A stretch of 64,000 bases of DNA from Branchiostoma floridae. Its lineage: Eukaryota; Chordata; Leptocardii; Amphioxiformes; Branchiostomatidae. The DNA lies in assembly GCF_000003815.2 (NCBI RefSeq), contig NC_049988.1, positions 16,984,088 through 17,048,087 on the forward strand. Reading direction: 5' to 3'. Shown piece after piece: positions 26,889 through 39,100 of the stretch (its first letter is position 1; each line of letters begins with the position of its first letter). The notes under the pieces are model-generated. The model was not told the origin of the DNA, searched no databases, and was given only the letters and a program-made list of their open reading frames with translations. The translations under genes were made by a program, and so were the position numbers.

Positions 26889-27000
26889 CAGATTTATCGG
26901 TGGCAAGGTAGTATCCAAAGGGCCAGTATCTAACAGGACACAGGAGGTCTGTTAGATACTAGTTGGACCTTTGCATACTGCCTTGCCACCGATAAATCTG
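26889..27000. repeat. Long imperfect hairpin
   Basis: CAGATTTATCGGTGGCAAGG at 26889 faces its complement ending at 27000, with further pairing (CTAACAG / CTGTTAG) towards a short loop. No coding potential; probably a small MITE. Confidence 0.65.
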
Positions 27001-27680
27001 CTTGAAGATTTAGCTAGGACAACCAGGAGATGGGCTGCTTTACTATACGTGTCCGTAGGCGGCGCTTTTTAGTTGTGTTGTAAGTCCCAATATAGCAGTT
27101 TCTGCTCTCTACCCTTCCTGCCAATTACTATTTAGTGCCGATCATACTAAATTACAAAAAAAAAAAATTACACAACAAGTAAACATACGTATGAGCTATT
27201 TATGAGGGTGGTCCAAAAGTCCAAATATATGCAAAGCTTATGAAATCGGTTGCAAAGGTCATTGTCTTGTGATTGGTCACACAGCTGGCGTGATCGCTAA
27301 AACAAACTAGACCGGGGTAACACCTGAACATAGTTCAGTTTTACAGAGTGAGAAATGTACAACTCAGAGTCGAGTGCAACTGTGCGACGGCGGTTAACTA
27401 TTTTCTTGCTCCCTTTCAATTGAAAGTCTTTCATACTTACGTCTTCCATAAGTCTTTCACTCGTACAAAAACAGCCAAGGTAAGTGAACTCCATTCGTAG
27501 TTCACCTTGCAATAATTTTGGAACTAGGCATTGTGACTATAAGAAACTGATAAGCGCGTTGAAAAGTTAGTTCTCCAACCAACCAGACCATGTTTGTAAT
27601 TATATAAAGCGTTTAACCCAAATAATGGTGATGGTGATCTTTGGCATACCGACTGTGATTATACTCCGACCTGATCCTCC

Positions 27681-27969
27681 TAAGGCTTAGGTCCCAATTG
27701 GTTCACGTGCTGTTTTCTGGCATTTTCGGGCGTGACCCCTATGTGGCTCCATGGGATGCCATGCGGCTCTCGGGGTACATTTGAGTTCAGCCGGGACCAT
27801 GGTTCATTTTAAGTCGGAGTTAAATTCGGCCGGGACGCGGTAACAATTCCACGTCGTGACCTACCCGTGGGGTGCACCGAGTGGTTCCTCCGGCATCCGG
27901 AAGTCCACCGGGGCAAATTTATGGCTTTCGAGCCCGGTCGGTGCAATTCAATTGGGACCAAAGCCTTCA
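27681..27969. mobile_element. Putative 289-bp MITE
   Basis: Ends AAGGCTTAGGTCCCAATTG and the complement of CAATTGGGACCAAAGCCTT are inverted copies. The interior is G/C-richer than its surroundings and has no frame. Target duplication not obvious. Confidence 0.5.
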
Positions 27970-28895
27970 TGTAATAATCCATTTAGTTCTGTTTGAAACG
28001 TCTAACATTCATCTACGTTCTTTGTTATTGTTTTCTCACTATATAAGTAAGAGTAAAATATAGAAATACATTTATAATGTTTCTATTGCCTTAGATGCAT
28101 ACCTACTTGAGATTCAGTAGCCCATCATGCAAACAGCATGGATGTGTTATGAACCCCACTAAGATGACCTCAAATTGAACCTGGTATAGTGTCAATGTTT
28201 AGTCAATCATTAATGTGCTAGGGTTTGTTTTAGGTTAATAGGGCGTTAATGGCAAATAAAAAACGGTACAAAATAGTATGTCACTCAACGAAATTTTGCT
28301 GCGTAGCAGCCAGACATAGACATTGCTATCATTTGGCATATTAAAAACATCCTGTGTTCTTGGATATAATTCATATCAACCCGCACATGGTGAAAATAGG
28401 CAAACGTATCTATTTCTCAATGGGTGTGCTCTATTGTTGCTTAAATTGTTTAGAATGCAATGTGGACACATAGCAATTCTAGCAGCCGTAAGAATCTACG
28501 TACTATTCATTCATGCCCTAAGAAGCTTAATGGCCAACATCCGTATCTATGGGCAGGGACACAACCATCCCCTGACAGCAGTAGACTGTGTGCCATACCG
28601 TGGTATTTGTACGGACTGCCATGAGCATCCAAAGGGCATCTGGAAGATGTGAATTGTTGTATAGCTATATAGGCAATGGCATGAAGACATTCCCATTATC
28701 ATCTCTAGTAAGGTGGGCGGAAAGGCACTAGGTGCACCTTAATATACATTATCGATAGTACCAAAATTTAAATTTCGCTACGTCGATGTCATGATGTTGA
28801 TCTTGCTTCCATGAATTCGATGAAGCATCTCATGTGTATAAACATAACTGGTGGATGGATGATATAGTACATTGAATCACTCTTTTCTTGTCCAG
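27970..28895. other. Intergenic stretch
   Basis: No exon, RNA gene or clear repeat found. An open frame at 28323-28652 has no recognisable domain and no supporting signals. First exons of the ZU5 gene may be here but I cannot identify them. Confidence 0.4.
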
Positions 28896-30967
28896 CCTTC
28901 AACTGACAATAGTGTGACAGTAGATGCACCTGAGAAGGAGAGAGGTATCTCTGGTACATCACAACCACATCATGAATGTGAACAGCCACAGCTATCCCAA
29001 GTGGTCACAATGAGAAGCAGCCCTGCAGGGGAGAGTGTACATGTGGACCTTTCAATTCCAGAAGCAAATGTACACATTTACATTCCACCAAGAGCAATCA
29101 AAGCAAGTCTTCAACAAGAAGTCTGCCTGGAAAGGAACCCCAGTTGTGCCAGTTAGGTCCTGTACTTCACTGTGGGCCTCCTGGTCTCAAGTCTGATTCT
29201 CAAGTTATATTTTCATTACCCATTCGAACCAGCAAGTCTGTTTACAAATGTAGCATTATCCCGACGCGAACAGAAACGGACATTGAAAAAACAACAAACT
29301 GGACACCCATCAGTGAAAATGCCTTATGTTTAATTGAGGGAAACACTTTCACTTTCTTAGTTGACCATTTCACCGGCTTTCGCATCAATGCACAATGACC
29401 GGGCACGGCGCAGCGACGACACAATGTCGAACTTCTATTTTTGGTGCTTTTACCTCACTGTCTATAGATTCACTGCAATCTATAGGTTCATCCCAATCCA
29501 GTGTTTCACCACCATCTGGTGAAAAAGAAAACACCAAAGTTCACTTCAAGTTCCACATCAAAATTTGGAGAAATGACCTGAAGGTGACAAAGGTGAGGGA
29601 CATGCGCACTTTTTCTAGCAATATCACAATTTAATGTCTCTGATAATCTGATGGAAATACTGCAAAGTTATGTATGAGAAACAAAATACTTTTCACTTTC
29701 TGCAGAAAGTACTCTCAATGGAAAATGACCGGCGCTGCCATCTCCTGGATAAGTCATTCATCCACGTGCACACAGACAATGACAGAAACGATCTACATCT
29801 TGACATCGAAGAAGTCAGTCCTGGTTGGACTCAAGTGACACCTCGTGGCAGAACAGTGGTAAGTCCGTTGGACATTCTACTAAAGCAAAAATATATGGAT
29901 TAATGCGATACGTATAAAAATGATCCTTATTTACACATCGGACAATCAACAATGTTTTGACATTTTAAAGCAGCTGGTGATCCAACCCAGCTCTAAATAA
30001 TAAAATGGCAACAAAATTGAGCATTTTCACAATATATAATTCCCTACAATGTACATACACGCATACAGATTCCTTACAAAAGACTGATCACACCTGGCTC
30101 TGATGAGGACATTCTGGACGTCGTGGAATGTGATTTCCAAGCATACAGCAACACAAACCAGAGATTTGAATGCCATGTCATAGCCTACCAACCTGGCCAT
30201 TACCAAGCCCAAGCAAAGCTGAATATATCCTGCCCAGACAGCCCTGAGGTATGTATACGTATATAAAAGAACTTCTCATCTACATGCCAATAAAAGGTTT
30301 GCGAGAGAGTTGGCACACTTAATCAGGACCACTATTGAACTTCACTACAAAAAGCTCTAAGAAACCTGCATATATCATTTTGTGCCAGATATATGGATTG
30401 TACAAATATTGGCTAATATATCATATGCATATCAATACACCTTCCAATTACCCTATAGTGACCCTTTTTAACTTGAATGCTGTCAGGTGCTGCGTCCAAA
30501 AGGAAAAAGACTAGAGCAGCTTCTGCCATCCCAAGTTTTTAACGACATCTGTAGGTATATGGACAATGAAAATTATGCACTGGTACTAGGCCGAAATGCA
30601 AAAAGATGGCAGACTCTCGCAGAACAACTGAGATTCCCTCCAGCTTCCATTGCTGCGCTCAGCAAGACCCTGTCAGATCAAGATGGAAGGGAAAGAGACA
30701 CACCTTTGAGTGCTTCATCTGCAGCAGCAGAAGCAGCAGCAACAACCAGACAAGTCAGAGGCCCAACTGCTACCATCCTTGCCTGGTGGGAGATCCAAAA
30801 CCAAGGACAAGGACTGCAGGCAATACAGACTTTGCGTGACACATTCCACAGACTGGACAGACCAGATATTTGCAGACTCTTGGATACTGTTATAGAACAC
30901 CAAAGCCAATACTTTGAAGAACATGCTGGAGTTGAAACTCATGAACATGCTCTACAGCCATCTCAAG
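28896..30967 (+). pseudogene. ZU5-UPA-death-domain gene with frame breaks
   Basis: Exonic blocks: 28896-29592 (acceptor TTGTCCAG), 29706-29858, 30069-30248 and 30487-30967. The first block encodes a ZU5 domain: start VHVDLSIPEANVHIYIPPRA, then LHCGPPGL, then NTFTFLVDHFTGF. The next exons fit a UPA domain (KFHIKIWRNDLKV, FECHVIAYQPGHY), and the last a death domain (KRWQTLAEQLRFP, ILAWWEIQ, DICRLL) with a Ser/Ala-rich insert. This resembles the C-terminal half of UNC5 or PIDD. The ZU5 reading frame is broken at about 29130-29150 (stop TAG at 29154-29156) and again at 29396-29398 (TGA), with no room for introns. It is therefore a decayed copy or contains sequence errors. Downstream exons are in phase with each other. 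Its last donor is phase 1 into a gap region; if unspliced it ends at 30987. Confidence 0.65.
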
Positions 30968-31049
30968 GTAAGGCCATTCTAATTTGATTATATGGATCAT
31001 GATCGCGCGCATCAAATCCCCCCTCCCCTAAAAAAAACGTTTTAACCAT

Positions 31050-31220
31050 ACTGCAAATCATACAAAGCTTCATCATTGGCTGTACCNNNNNNNNNNNNNN
31101 NNNNNNNNNNNNNNNNNNNNNNNNNNNNNNNNNNNNNNNNNNNNNNNNNNNNNNNNNNNNNNNNNNNNNNNNNNNNNNNNNNNNNNGCAAATCATACAAA
31201 GCTTCATCATTGGCTGTACC
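31050..31220. other. 100-bp gap with identical flanks
   Basis: GCAAATCATACAAAGCTTCA and the following 14 bp occur immediately before (31050-31086) and after (31187-31220) the N run 31087-31186. This suggests overlapping contig ends that were not merged, so the gap may be artificial. Confidence 0.7.
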
Positions 31221-31396
31221 CGAGTTGACCGTAATAACTCCCCGTAAAGTTCAATCAGCGATCACGCACAGCTGGTACACCGTCCCACATACGGCTGGAA
31301 CGTACGGGAAACGTCCTCTCGGTCATTTTATCATGTATGGTGAAAAGCTGGAAATGGGCGGGGCTAAGAGAATAGAACACCCGTCAAATCCGGTGT

Positions 31397-33031
31397 ACCG
31401 AAAGTGCGAAAAGGAACGAAAAGGAACGAAAAGGAACGAAAAGGAACGAAAAGGAACGAAAAGGAACGAAAAGGAACGAAAAGGAACGAAAAGGAACGAA
31501 AAGGAATGGAGTATGAAGCAAACTTAAATAAAATCAATGAGAATATAAGGAATCGGTACTGCGGGCGTTAGAAGCCTATGAAACGTGTTTTATTTTACCG
31601 AGAATTTGACATTATCAAATTTTTACAGCGCTGTTTCAGGCTGTTGTTTTTGTGTGGCTAAATTATTCTTTGAAGATCTGCGAAATACAAAGAAACGGAA
31701 CTGAGATAAGAAAGTAAGGACTAAAATTCAGTGGGTGGTAGATGAATATCGATTATTATACATTTTCAGGATGAGGCAAGATTGTAACGTTGTTGTTGTA
31801 TTTGGGTGGCTTTTATTCTCCCTAGAGGGGAGCGCCGCATGCAAATGACCCGCGAAATCCGGTCAGGAAAGATATGCTAATAAACTGTTGCCCCACGAGC
31901 ATGACAGCTCCTTTCAACAGGGCCAACAACATGGTTTTCTGGAGACTGGAGACATATCTTCTCGCTCGTTCACAACGAAAGAAAAGCTGTAAAAGGAGAG
32001 ACATATATACATTGTACCAAAGAGATTTCATCAAGTTGTACAATGAGTATTCATCATTTTGGCGGGAAGAAAGGTGCCAACGTGAGGAATTTGTGCAAAG
32101 GATATTGGGAAATACAATTTCTGTCAACAATTTTCCGTCATATTCAATACAAATAAATTTCTGCCTCTTGCGACCGACATCAGGCCCTCGCTGATGATAA
32201 AAAAATCCCAATGCCGGGTTTAGATGTCCTGGTTGCAAAACAAATTTAAGGCGTTGTATTGATATTAATGAAAGTGTCAAAAAAAAGGAAGGAAGAATAA
32301 TTCCCAACATGCTGGGCTCGAACTTCCGATCGTCGACTTCCCTGGGTTCGAACATTCGACCTATATTTCTCTAAGGTCAAGTTCTTACAAATTGTGCAAT
32401 ACATATACTTGTAACTTTGCTTTCATTGCATTTTTTAAACAACTATATCCACATAGCATGGCTTTTTATGATAAAATATGCGCAATCGTTCTCAACATAA
32501 TCCATTTCTTCTTGTGAAATTTTATAATATAAATGTAATATGGATATTCTAAGGAATGTTATAACCACATTAACACGTACATGAACATAGATATGCATAG
32601 ATAGGTCTCATCAATATTCATTCCTCCATTGAACCATTGCTATAGGAATTTCGTGGAACAAGCCGCAAAATGCATTTGCCGATCACAGTTTACCTTTTCC
32701 TAATATTACCATCGATTTTATTTGAATTTGCTTCATACTTCGTTCCTTTTCGTTCCTTTTCGTTCCTTTTCGTTCCTTTTCGTTCCTTTTCGTAAAGTAC
32801 CGAAAGTGCGNNNNNNNNNNNNNNNNNNNNNNNNNNNNNNNNNNNNNNNNNNNNNNNNNNNNNNNNNNNNNNNNNNNNNNNNNNNNNNNNNNNNNNNNNN
32901 NNNNNNNNNNNNNNNNNNNNNNNNNNNNNNNNNNNNNNNNNNNNNNNNNNNNNNNNNNNNNNNNNNNNNNTTCCTTTTCGTTCCTTTTCGTTCCTTTTCG
33001 TTCCTTTTCGTTCCTTTGCGCACTTTCGGTA
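31397..33031. mobile_element. Foldback element with decamer arrays as inverted ends
   Basis: About ten tandem copies of CGAAAAGGAA (31407-31506) are followed by GGAGTATGAAGCAAACTTAA. The right side carries the reverse complement: TTGAATTTGCTTCATAC at about 32722-32739, then TTCCTTTTCG arrays at 32741-32793 and 32971-33016 around a gap (32811-32970). Outer ends ACCGAAAGTGCG and CGCACTTTCGGT are inverted. The 1.2-kb interior has no recognisable protein. It resembles foldback transposons with satellite-like termini. Confidence 0.65.
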
Positions 33032-34284
33032 GACCCGTAAAATCTAGCCTCCTTCACCGGCGTCTTTGGGGGGCATTGGCGTACTTTGTAGGCGGTGTTT
33101 AGGTTGATTCGCGATTTTTAACTGAGAATACGCCGGGGAGGAAAATATGCCGCGAAAAGAAACTGCCGGGAAAGGAATATATGCCGGGAAGCTTGTACTC
33201 GCCCCCCTGAGCCGTAGAGTACCCCAATAGATCATTTTTAATGGATTTTTGGCCGAACATAATAACAGGCTCCTTTTAGTAAATATGCACTATCAATATC
33301 ATACCAAATTTCAGTTCTGTGGGCTTATAATAAACATTCGTGGCAAATTTGGCACCAATCGCGCAAATAAGGAACATTTGAAAGCAAAAAACAGCCTCAT
33401 ATTTCATACATTAATACGAAATGCTTGGTTATTTTATCAAGTCCACTAGTATACAACATGTACGTTCAAAGTCGTCAAAAACCCTCTGTTAATGTTATAC
33501 GGGTTGAAAGACCGCCAGTTTCACAGAAAGCAGACCGAAACTCGTGCACAATTGAAAACACGAAAAGTGCGTATTTTGGAAGAAAAACAGCCTAGATGTT
33601 AAACAGAATCACGTGAAAAGAGGGCGATTAAACATCGAAGTGTTGAATTGGTCAATTTTCAATAGAAAATTTACATGGGATTTGTTGAACAGCATTAACG
33701 TTATTATCATATAGCGGGATTCGAACTCACACCTGCAGATCTACAATGCCGCATTAACACAGCACCTTAGACCGCTCTGCCATGCTTCCTCGATTGGGCT
33801 ACAACGCCGTTCCTAGAGGAGGAGTAATAAGGAGGAAAGTCTGGACTCTGGATGTTAAACAAATTTCCTGAAAAGAGAGGCGGTTAACATCGAGAACATC
33901 GTGGTCTATTTTCTGTTTCATTAAGTAATCTAGTACACAACTTGTACGTTCGGAGTCGTCTAAAACTCTTTTAAACGGGGAAAGAATGCGACAAACGAGC
34001 ACTTCCCGATATGCAACCATCAAATATGAAACCTTCCATCCTCATTAATATAATATATTAATACAGACCATAAAATATATAGTATGTAGGCATAATTGGG
34101 ATATTTCTTGTAGAATCAACGATCAAACGATCGAAGGACGAAAATGACACTCAGCTCATTACACTCAGTCAAATGAACGAAAAGAAACAGTTTATACGAT
34201 AGAGTACTATACCTACGACATGGTGGAGTGAAATACTAGTAATACTAGTAAACAGAGCAGTGAAGTTTATAATGATTATGATTC
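33032..34284. other. Intergenic stretch
   Basis: No coding exon recognised. It contains a tRNA-like sequence on the - strand (next entry) and, at 34249-34271, a 23-bp match to the intron that precedes Roc exon 1 in the paralogues. Confidence 0.45.
33713..33793 (-). tRNA. tRNA-Leu-like sequence (pseudogene or SINE head)
   Basis: On the - strand there is an A-box-like GGCAGAGCGGTCTAAGG and a B box GAGTTCGAATCCCG, both as in tRNA-Leu. However, I cannot pair the acceptor stem, the T stem has a mismatch and the anticodon arm does not give a clean 7-nt loop. More likely a tRNA pseudogene or SINE head than a functional tRNA. Confidence 0.35.
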
Positions 34285-35220
34285 AGGGTTGATGACCCGC
34301 CCCGAGGTGTATATGGTGTCATAACGCCTAGGCCTTTGCTATAACCACCGAATATAACCACCGAGTGAGCGAAGGAGCGATACACACCGGGCTGGCCGGA
34401 ATCTGTGTTACGGCGTCATAACCAGCATGGAACGGGGGCTTCTGATTGGTTCGCGGCACCTGGCTATATGATAATAAAGGGTTAATGCCCCGGCCCGAGG
34501 TGTATATGGTGAGATAATCCCTGGTCANNNNNNNNNNNNNNNNNNNNNNNNNNNNNNNNNNNNNNNNNNNNNNNNNNNNNNNNNNNNNNNNNNNNNNNNN
34601 NNNNNNNNNNNNNNNNNNNNNNNNNNNNNNNNNNNNNNNNNNNNNNNNNNNNNNNNNNNNNNNNNNNNNNNNNNNNNNNNNNNNNNNNNNNNNNNNNNNN
34701 NNNNNNNNNNNNNNNNNNNNNNNNNNNNNNNNNNNNNNNNNNNNNNNNNNNNNNNNNNNNNNNNNNNNNNNNNNNNNNNNNNNNNNNNNNNNNNNNNNNN
34801 NNNNNNNNNNNNNNNNNNNNNNNCGAAACATTGCAGGGCTTGTTAGAAAAACAAAACTCATTATCAATGTTACGAGAAGGAGCCATTCCCCCTGACAGTC
34901 TGCTCCGGCATATGTTTTGCTCCTTTTTATTGGCCAATGCCTGCATATACCTTTCTTTCGTTCCTTTTGATTGGTCAAAATGAATTAACACCAGCACCGG
35001 TGTTAATTCAAAATGAATTAACAACAGCACCGGTGTTAATTCAAAATGAATTAACACCACTGGTGTTAATTTGCACCTGCCTGGCCGGAATCGAAGTGTT
35101 ACGGCGTCATAACCAACGTGGAACGGGGCCTTCTGATTGGTCCGCGGCGCCTGGCTATATGATAATTCATGATGAACATCCGAGCTACCAGGTCATTAAT
35201 ATGATAATGGCGGGTTAACA
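34285..35220. mobile_element. Broken copies of the AGGGTTAATGACC foldback family
   Basis: AGGGTTGATGACCCGCC at 34285, AGGGTTAATGCCCCGGCC at about 34486 and matching segments at 35085-35220 (for example GTTACGGCGTCATAACCA) belong to the family of 3726-3895. A gap (34528-34823) interrupts them. This mosaic replaces whatever lay upstream of giant gene 5. Confidence 0.55.
34978..35070. repeat. Three tandem self-complementary units
   Basis: About 31-33-bp units, each holding AATTAACACC and GGTGTTAATT as inverted halves around CACCGG-like centres, are repeated three times with small changes. Confidence 0.75.
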
Positions 35221-35502
35221 GAATCTGTGGCCCTGAATGAACCATTGTTTTGGATACGTAAAACATATCTTTTGATTCCACAATAAGAAACCATTCAGCT
35301 ACCATTCTAAAGCCATAACGGAATCGTTCATACGATTTTTTTTCATCTTTTACATTATTTACATTGATTTGCTATGGGCTTGGGGTCAGTTACATATGAG
35401 AATGAACAAGAACATACGAGAGAAAACTTAGAACAGATATTACAAGTTGCATTACATTATGCGTTTTATTATTCTTAGGAAGATTTTGTAGGAAGATTCT
35501 GG

Positions 35503-36174
35503 ATGGTAAGATATTTTGTTACTACAGAAACTTTTCAGAAGTTGAAGCACCTGCTAACAGAGGTGAGAGTAGAAGACGACTCCCGCACCGACACCTACAA
35601 CAGACTGGCCTGGCACGTGGCTGAGTCAGGGCTGACCTTCCGGGATGAGGTGCCGAAGGACGGAAACTGCATGTTTCACGCCGTGGCCGATCAACTCTTT
35701 CGTACAGAGGGGAGACGAATTAGCCACGGGGAGCTGCGCAAGCAAGTAGTTGACTACTTGAGGCAGAATCCACATAATGTAAGCAATAGTTATTTAAATA
35801 TAAGTTATTAAATACACGCAATACAAATGGTATAAATAGTTTACAAGGCAATTTGAAACTGTTCGCTGATGATACGCAATATGACACTGGCATAATTGTA
35901 TTTCAGGGCAATGGTGACCACTTGGGAGCCTTTGTTCCCGGATACAAAACCTGGGAAGTTTACCTGGACACCATGTCACGCCAAGGGGAGTGGGGAGACC
36001 ACATCGTCCTACAGGCCATGGCGGACATGTTAGGTCATGACATCAGCATCGTGTCCAGTGTAGAGGCGGAGAATTACGTCACCATCCTGACACCAAGTAC
36101 CAGGACTGTGGGCAGGAAAGAACCTCCTCTGCTACTGGGGCATTATACCGAGAACCACTATGCAAGTCTGGATG
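35503..36174 (+). CDS. OTU cassette D1
   Basis: Exons 35503(or 35528)-35778 and 35907-36174. Catalytic Cys in KDGNCMFHAVADQLF, catalytic His in NHYASL. Structure and phases equal the OTU cassette at 5822-6600. Predicted active. Confidence 0.82.
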
Positions 36175-39100
36175 GTAAGTTGACAAAGTAAAAACTGTCT
36201 AGAACAAGAGTTCGTAGACCTCAGGCCTGCATGAAATGTATTGGGTGTCTGTAGACCTATTGTTTTTTTTTTTCCTTTTCGTCCGTGGTTGCGTGGTTGG
36301 AAAAGTGAGATTTTTACCTTGTTGGTTTGACTGCACCATGCCAAAGTCTGAAATTCCATTTTGGGAATGTGTAAGCTTGGGCATGGATGAACATTACTTA
36401 TTTTGGATTTCTTAAGCAGGTAACCAACCACAGTACCTTGAAGTTGTTGAGACGACTTTTCCTACCTTTTTTTGTCTCAGATGGCCCATGTAGTTATTCT
36501 GTCACATATGACTTGGCACTGGAAGGTTATTTGCATAATTTGACCAATTATATTTTTACAGTAGTTCCATAGACTATATGAATAGTGGTAGCCCCCATCC
36601 AGCAGCAACAGTTAGTCCCCAGAGTGGTATGATATTTTATTCAATCCGTCCAACTAAAACCTAAATGTCTTGAAGTACCTAAGCCAAATTTAACAGCAGA
36701 ATTTACTATTCAAAATGTCCTTTTCAATCCCATTCATAGATGGCAAGCTGCTGCTGCTTTAAAAAGTTCAGAAAGCTGTGTAGTCAGAGTNNNNNNNNNN
36801 NNNNNNNNNNNNNNNNNNNNNNNNNNNNNNNNNNNNNNNNNNNNNNNNNNNNNNNNNNNNNNNNNNNNNNNNNNNNNNNNNNNNNNNNNNNAAATTTAAA
36901 ACAGAACAAAGCCTCTACCACTTAACCCTGCCCGTACTATAGATTAAGCAGGCCCAAAAGTCAAGCGAATATGACTAGCCCCAAACTACAAATTACCTGC
37001 ATACAATACGGAAATGGCAACCCCAAAGAAACAGCAAGAAGGAAAAACCATACACATACCTTTCTCTAACACTCAAGCTCTATACATTTCTTCTCCACTT
37101 CAGAAAGTTGTATCTTCTGCTGATTGCCACACAGGGTAAAGGAACTTGTACCAGAACTTTAAACTCAGTACTACACAGCTCTCAAAACACCACAAAGTAG
37201 GACTAAGTAGCAAACTCAAATTGTACCTAACAAATACAGCAACAGATACTAGACTAGGTATGTCATCTGGCAGGTTAGACACTGTTGATACAAAGTAACC
37301 TGATACATTGAAGGTGGCAGAAGCTAGTGCAAAAACAGATGACGATTCTACACCTAAGCTTAAAGACCTATCAATCAACCCAAACCCAACCAAACCAAGC
37401 AGATATTGGGGGGATGCCCCAACCACACAAAAACAGGGTCAACCTACAGTATCAAGTTCAAGCACTAGGAGGCCCAAAATCAAACCTGACCACCAGGACA
37501 CCAGCAACAACCCACGAAACAAATAGCAACACGATGGCACCTTGCGTTCCGGAGATACAGCGCACGCGCAGTGCCCGCACAAAAGGTAACCTGGAATGTC
37601 AAGTTCAAGCACCAAGGGCGCCAAAATAAAAATTGAGAATTATTCAGCCACCGCCAACACATGTGCCAAATATCATTGCGCCCGCACCAACTGTTCAGAA
37701 GATATAACTCCGGAAATACCCCTCCCGGACACAAAATTCGACCTGCCGCGTCAAGTTCAAACGCGACAAGGCCCAAAGTCAATTCTAGGCAACAGGCAAC
37801 AACTTCCCACCCATGCACCAAAAATCGTCGCAATGACGCGTATCGTTCCGGACACACAGCGCCAAAAGTTCCCCAAAAACACCAAAAATGCCACCTGCAA
37901 TGTCAAGTTCAAGCGCCAGGAGGCCCAAAATCAAACCTGAGTGTCAGGCTACCACCCCCAACCCACGTACCAAAAATCGTTGTGCTCGCACCATCCGTTC
38001 TCGAGATACAGCGCCCTAAATCCCCGGCTTCCAAATTTTCCCAAGCCCGTGAAAACCATACCTGCATACATGCAGGTAATTAGTTTACTCTCCAGTTGAA
38101 TCGACAACGTCGAAAACAACAACAAAACGCTAAATTCGTAAAGGCGAAAAATACATATAAATGATTGTCACTGCTGAGTAGCATTCATTATTTTCACCAC
38201 TTATACCAATCAACGGATCGGAAGGAAAAGGATGCATCTACGCATTTCTTTTGCAGTTCAATCCTCTGCGCAGGTGATTACGACATCTCCACAACACAGG
38301 GACACCCCGGACGGCAACCTTAAACATGGTAGGTTACGGTACATTTTCGATAGCTTCAGGACATACAAGCGGTTAACATCAAACCATGTTGTTTCTATCT
38401 CGCTGCTTTAAAAGTGACAGAGATTCTACTGAAGTACGAAGCAATCTTAATGCGTTATGTTTAAAATTGGTAGGCAAGCATGCTGTTCTCTTGGTCATCG
38501 ACGCGTATGAAAACGCGAACGTTGGCGTGCCGACAGTGAACCGCCAGGTGGCGCGCGTGCTGAGGAGTAGAAATGTAAAGGTGTACAACACAGTGCTGTA
38601 CCGAGACAACAAGACTGGTGACATGACTGACGCGCTCATAGATGACGTTCAACTGCTTTTCCCCGAAATCCACGACGGTGATGATAGGAAGCCCTCTCTC
38701 AGCTGGCTCACGTACGACCATCGAAGTCGCTATCCAAGTCTTCCTGAAGACATCGGCTTCGTCATCGGCCATGTAGACATCACCAGCAAGGCCGCAAGAG
38801 CGCTCAAGGAACAACGCCTCCAACACGCCAAGTTCTTTCTCTTCGGCCACGTTATACCAGAAGATACAGAGCACTACAAGAGTGACGAACGGGCGATGGG
38901 GATCGGAGACAAGCGTAAAGCCATCCAAGATGACATGGAGCAGGCTGATGCGATATTCTCGGTGGGACCTGCCATCTATGACTACTACCAGAACGAGATG
39001 AGGGATTCTACACTACACTACATGTTCCTGCCTAAACCGTCCGACATCTTCTTCAAATTTAAGAAGACGTATGTTGAAACTGAGACGAAAGTGGTGCTGT

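Noticed and set aside
31210-31527. Lys/Arg/Glu repeat protein across the decamer array, and its counterparts at 32683-33102
   Set aside because: The repeat unit is 10 bp, so frames rotate; the protein pattern is a by-product of satellite DNA and passes through gaps.
31822-32355. 177-residue frame on the - strand
   Set aside because: No recognisable domain, lies inside the foldback element, no splice or start context; treated as chance.
33713-33793. Functional tRNA-Leu gene
   Set aside because: Promoter boxes look right but the acceptor and anticodon stems do not pair properly; kept only as a low-confidence tRNA-like sequence.
37453-38075. CRISPR-like or coding repeat
   Set aside because: Units of about 150 bp are degenerate throughout with no constant repeat and unique spacer; eukaryotic intronic satellite.
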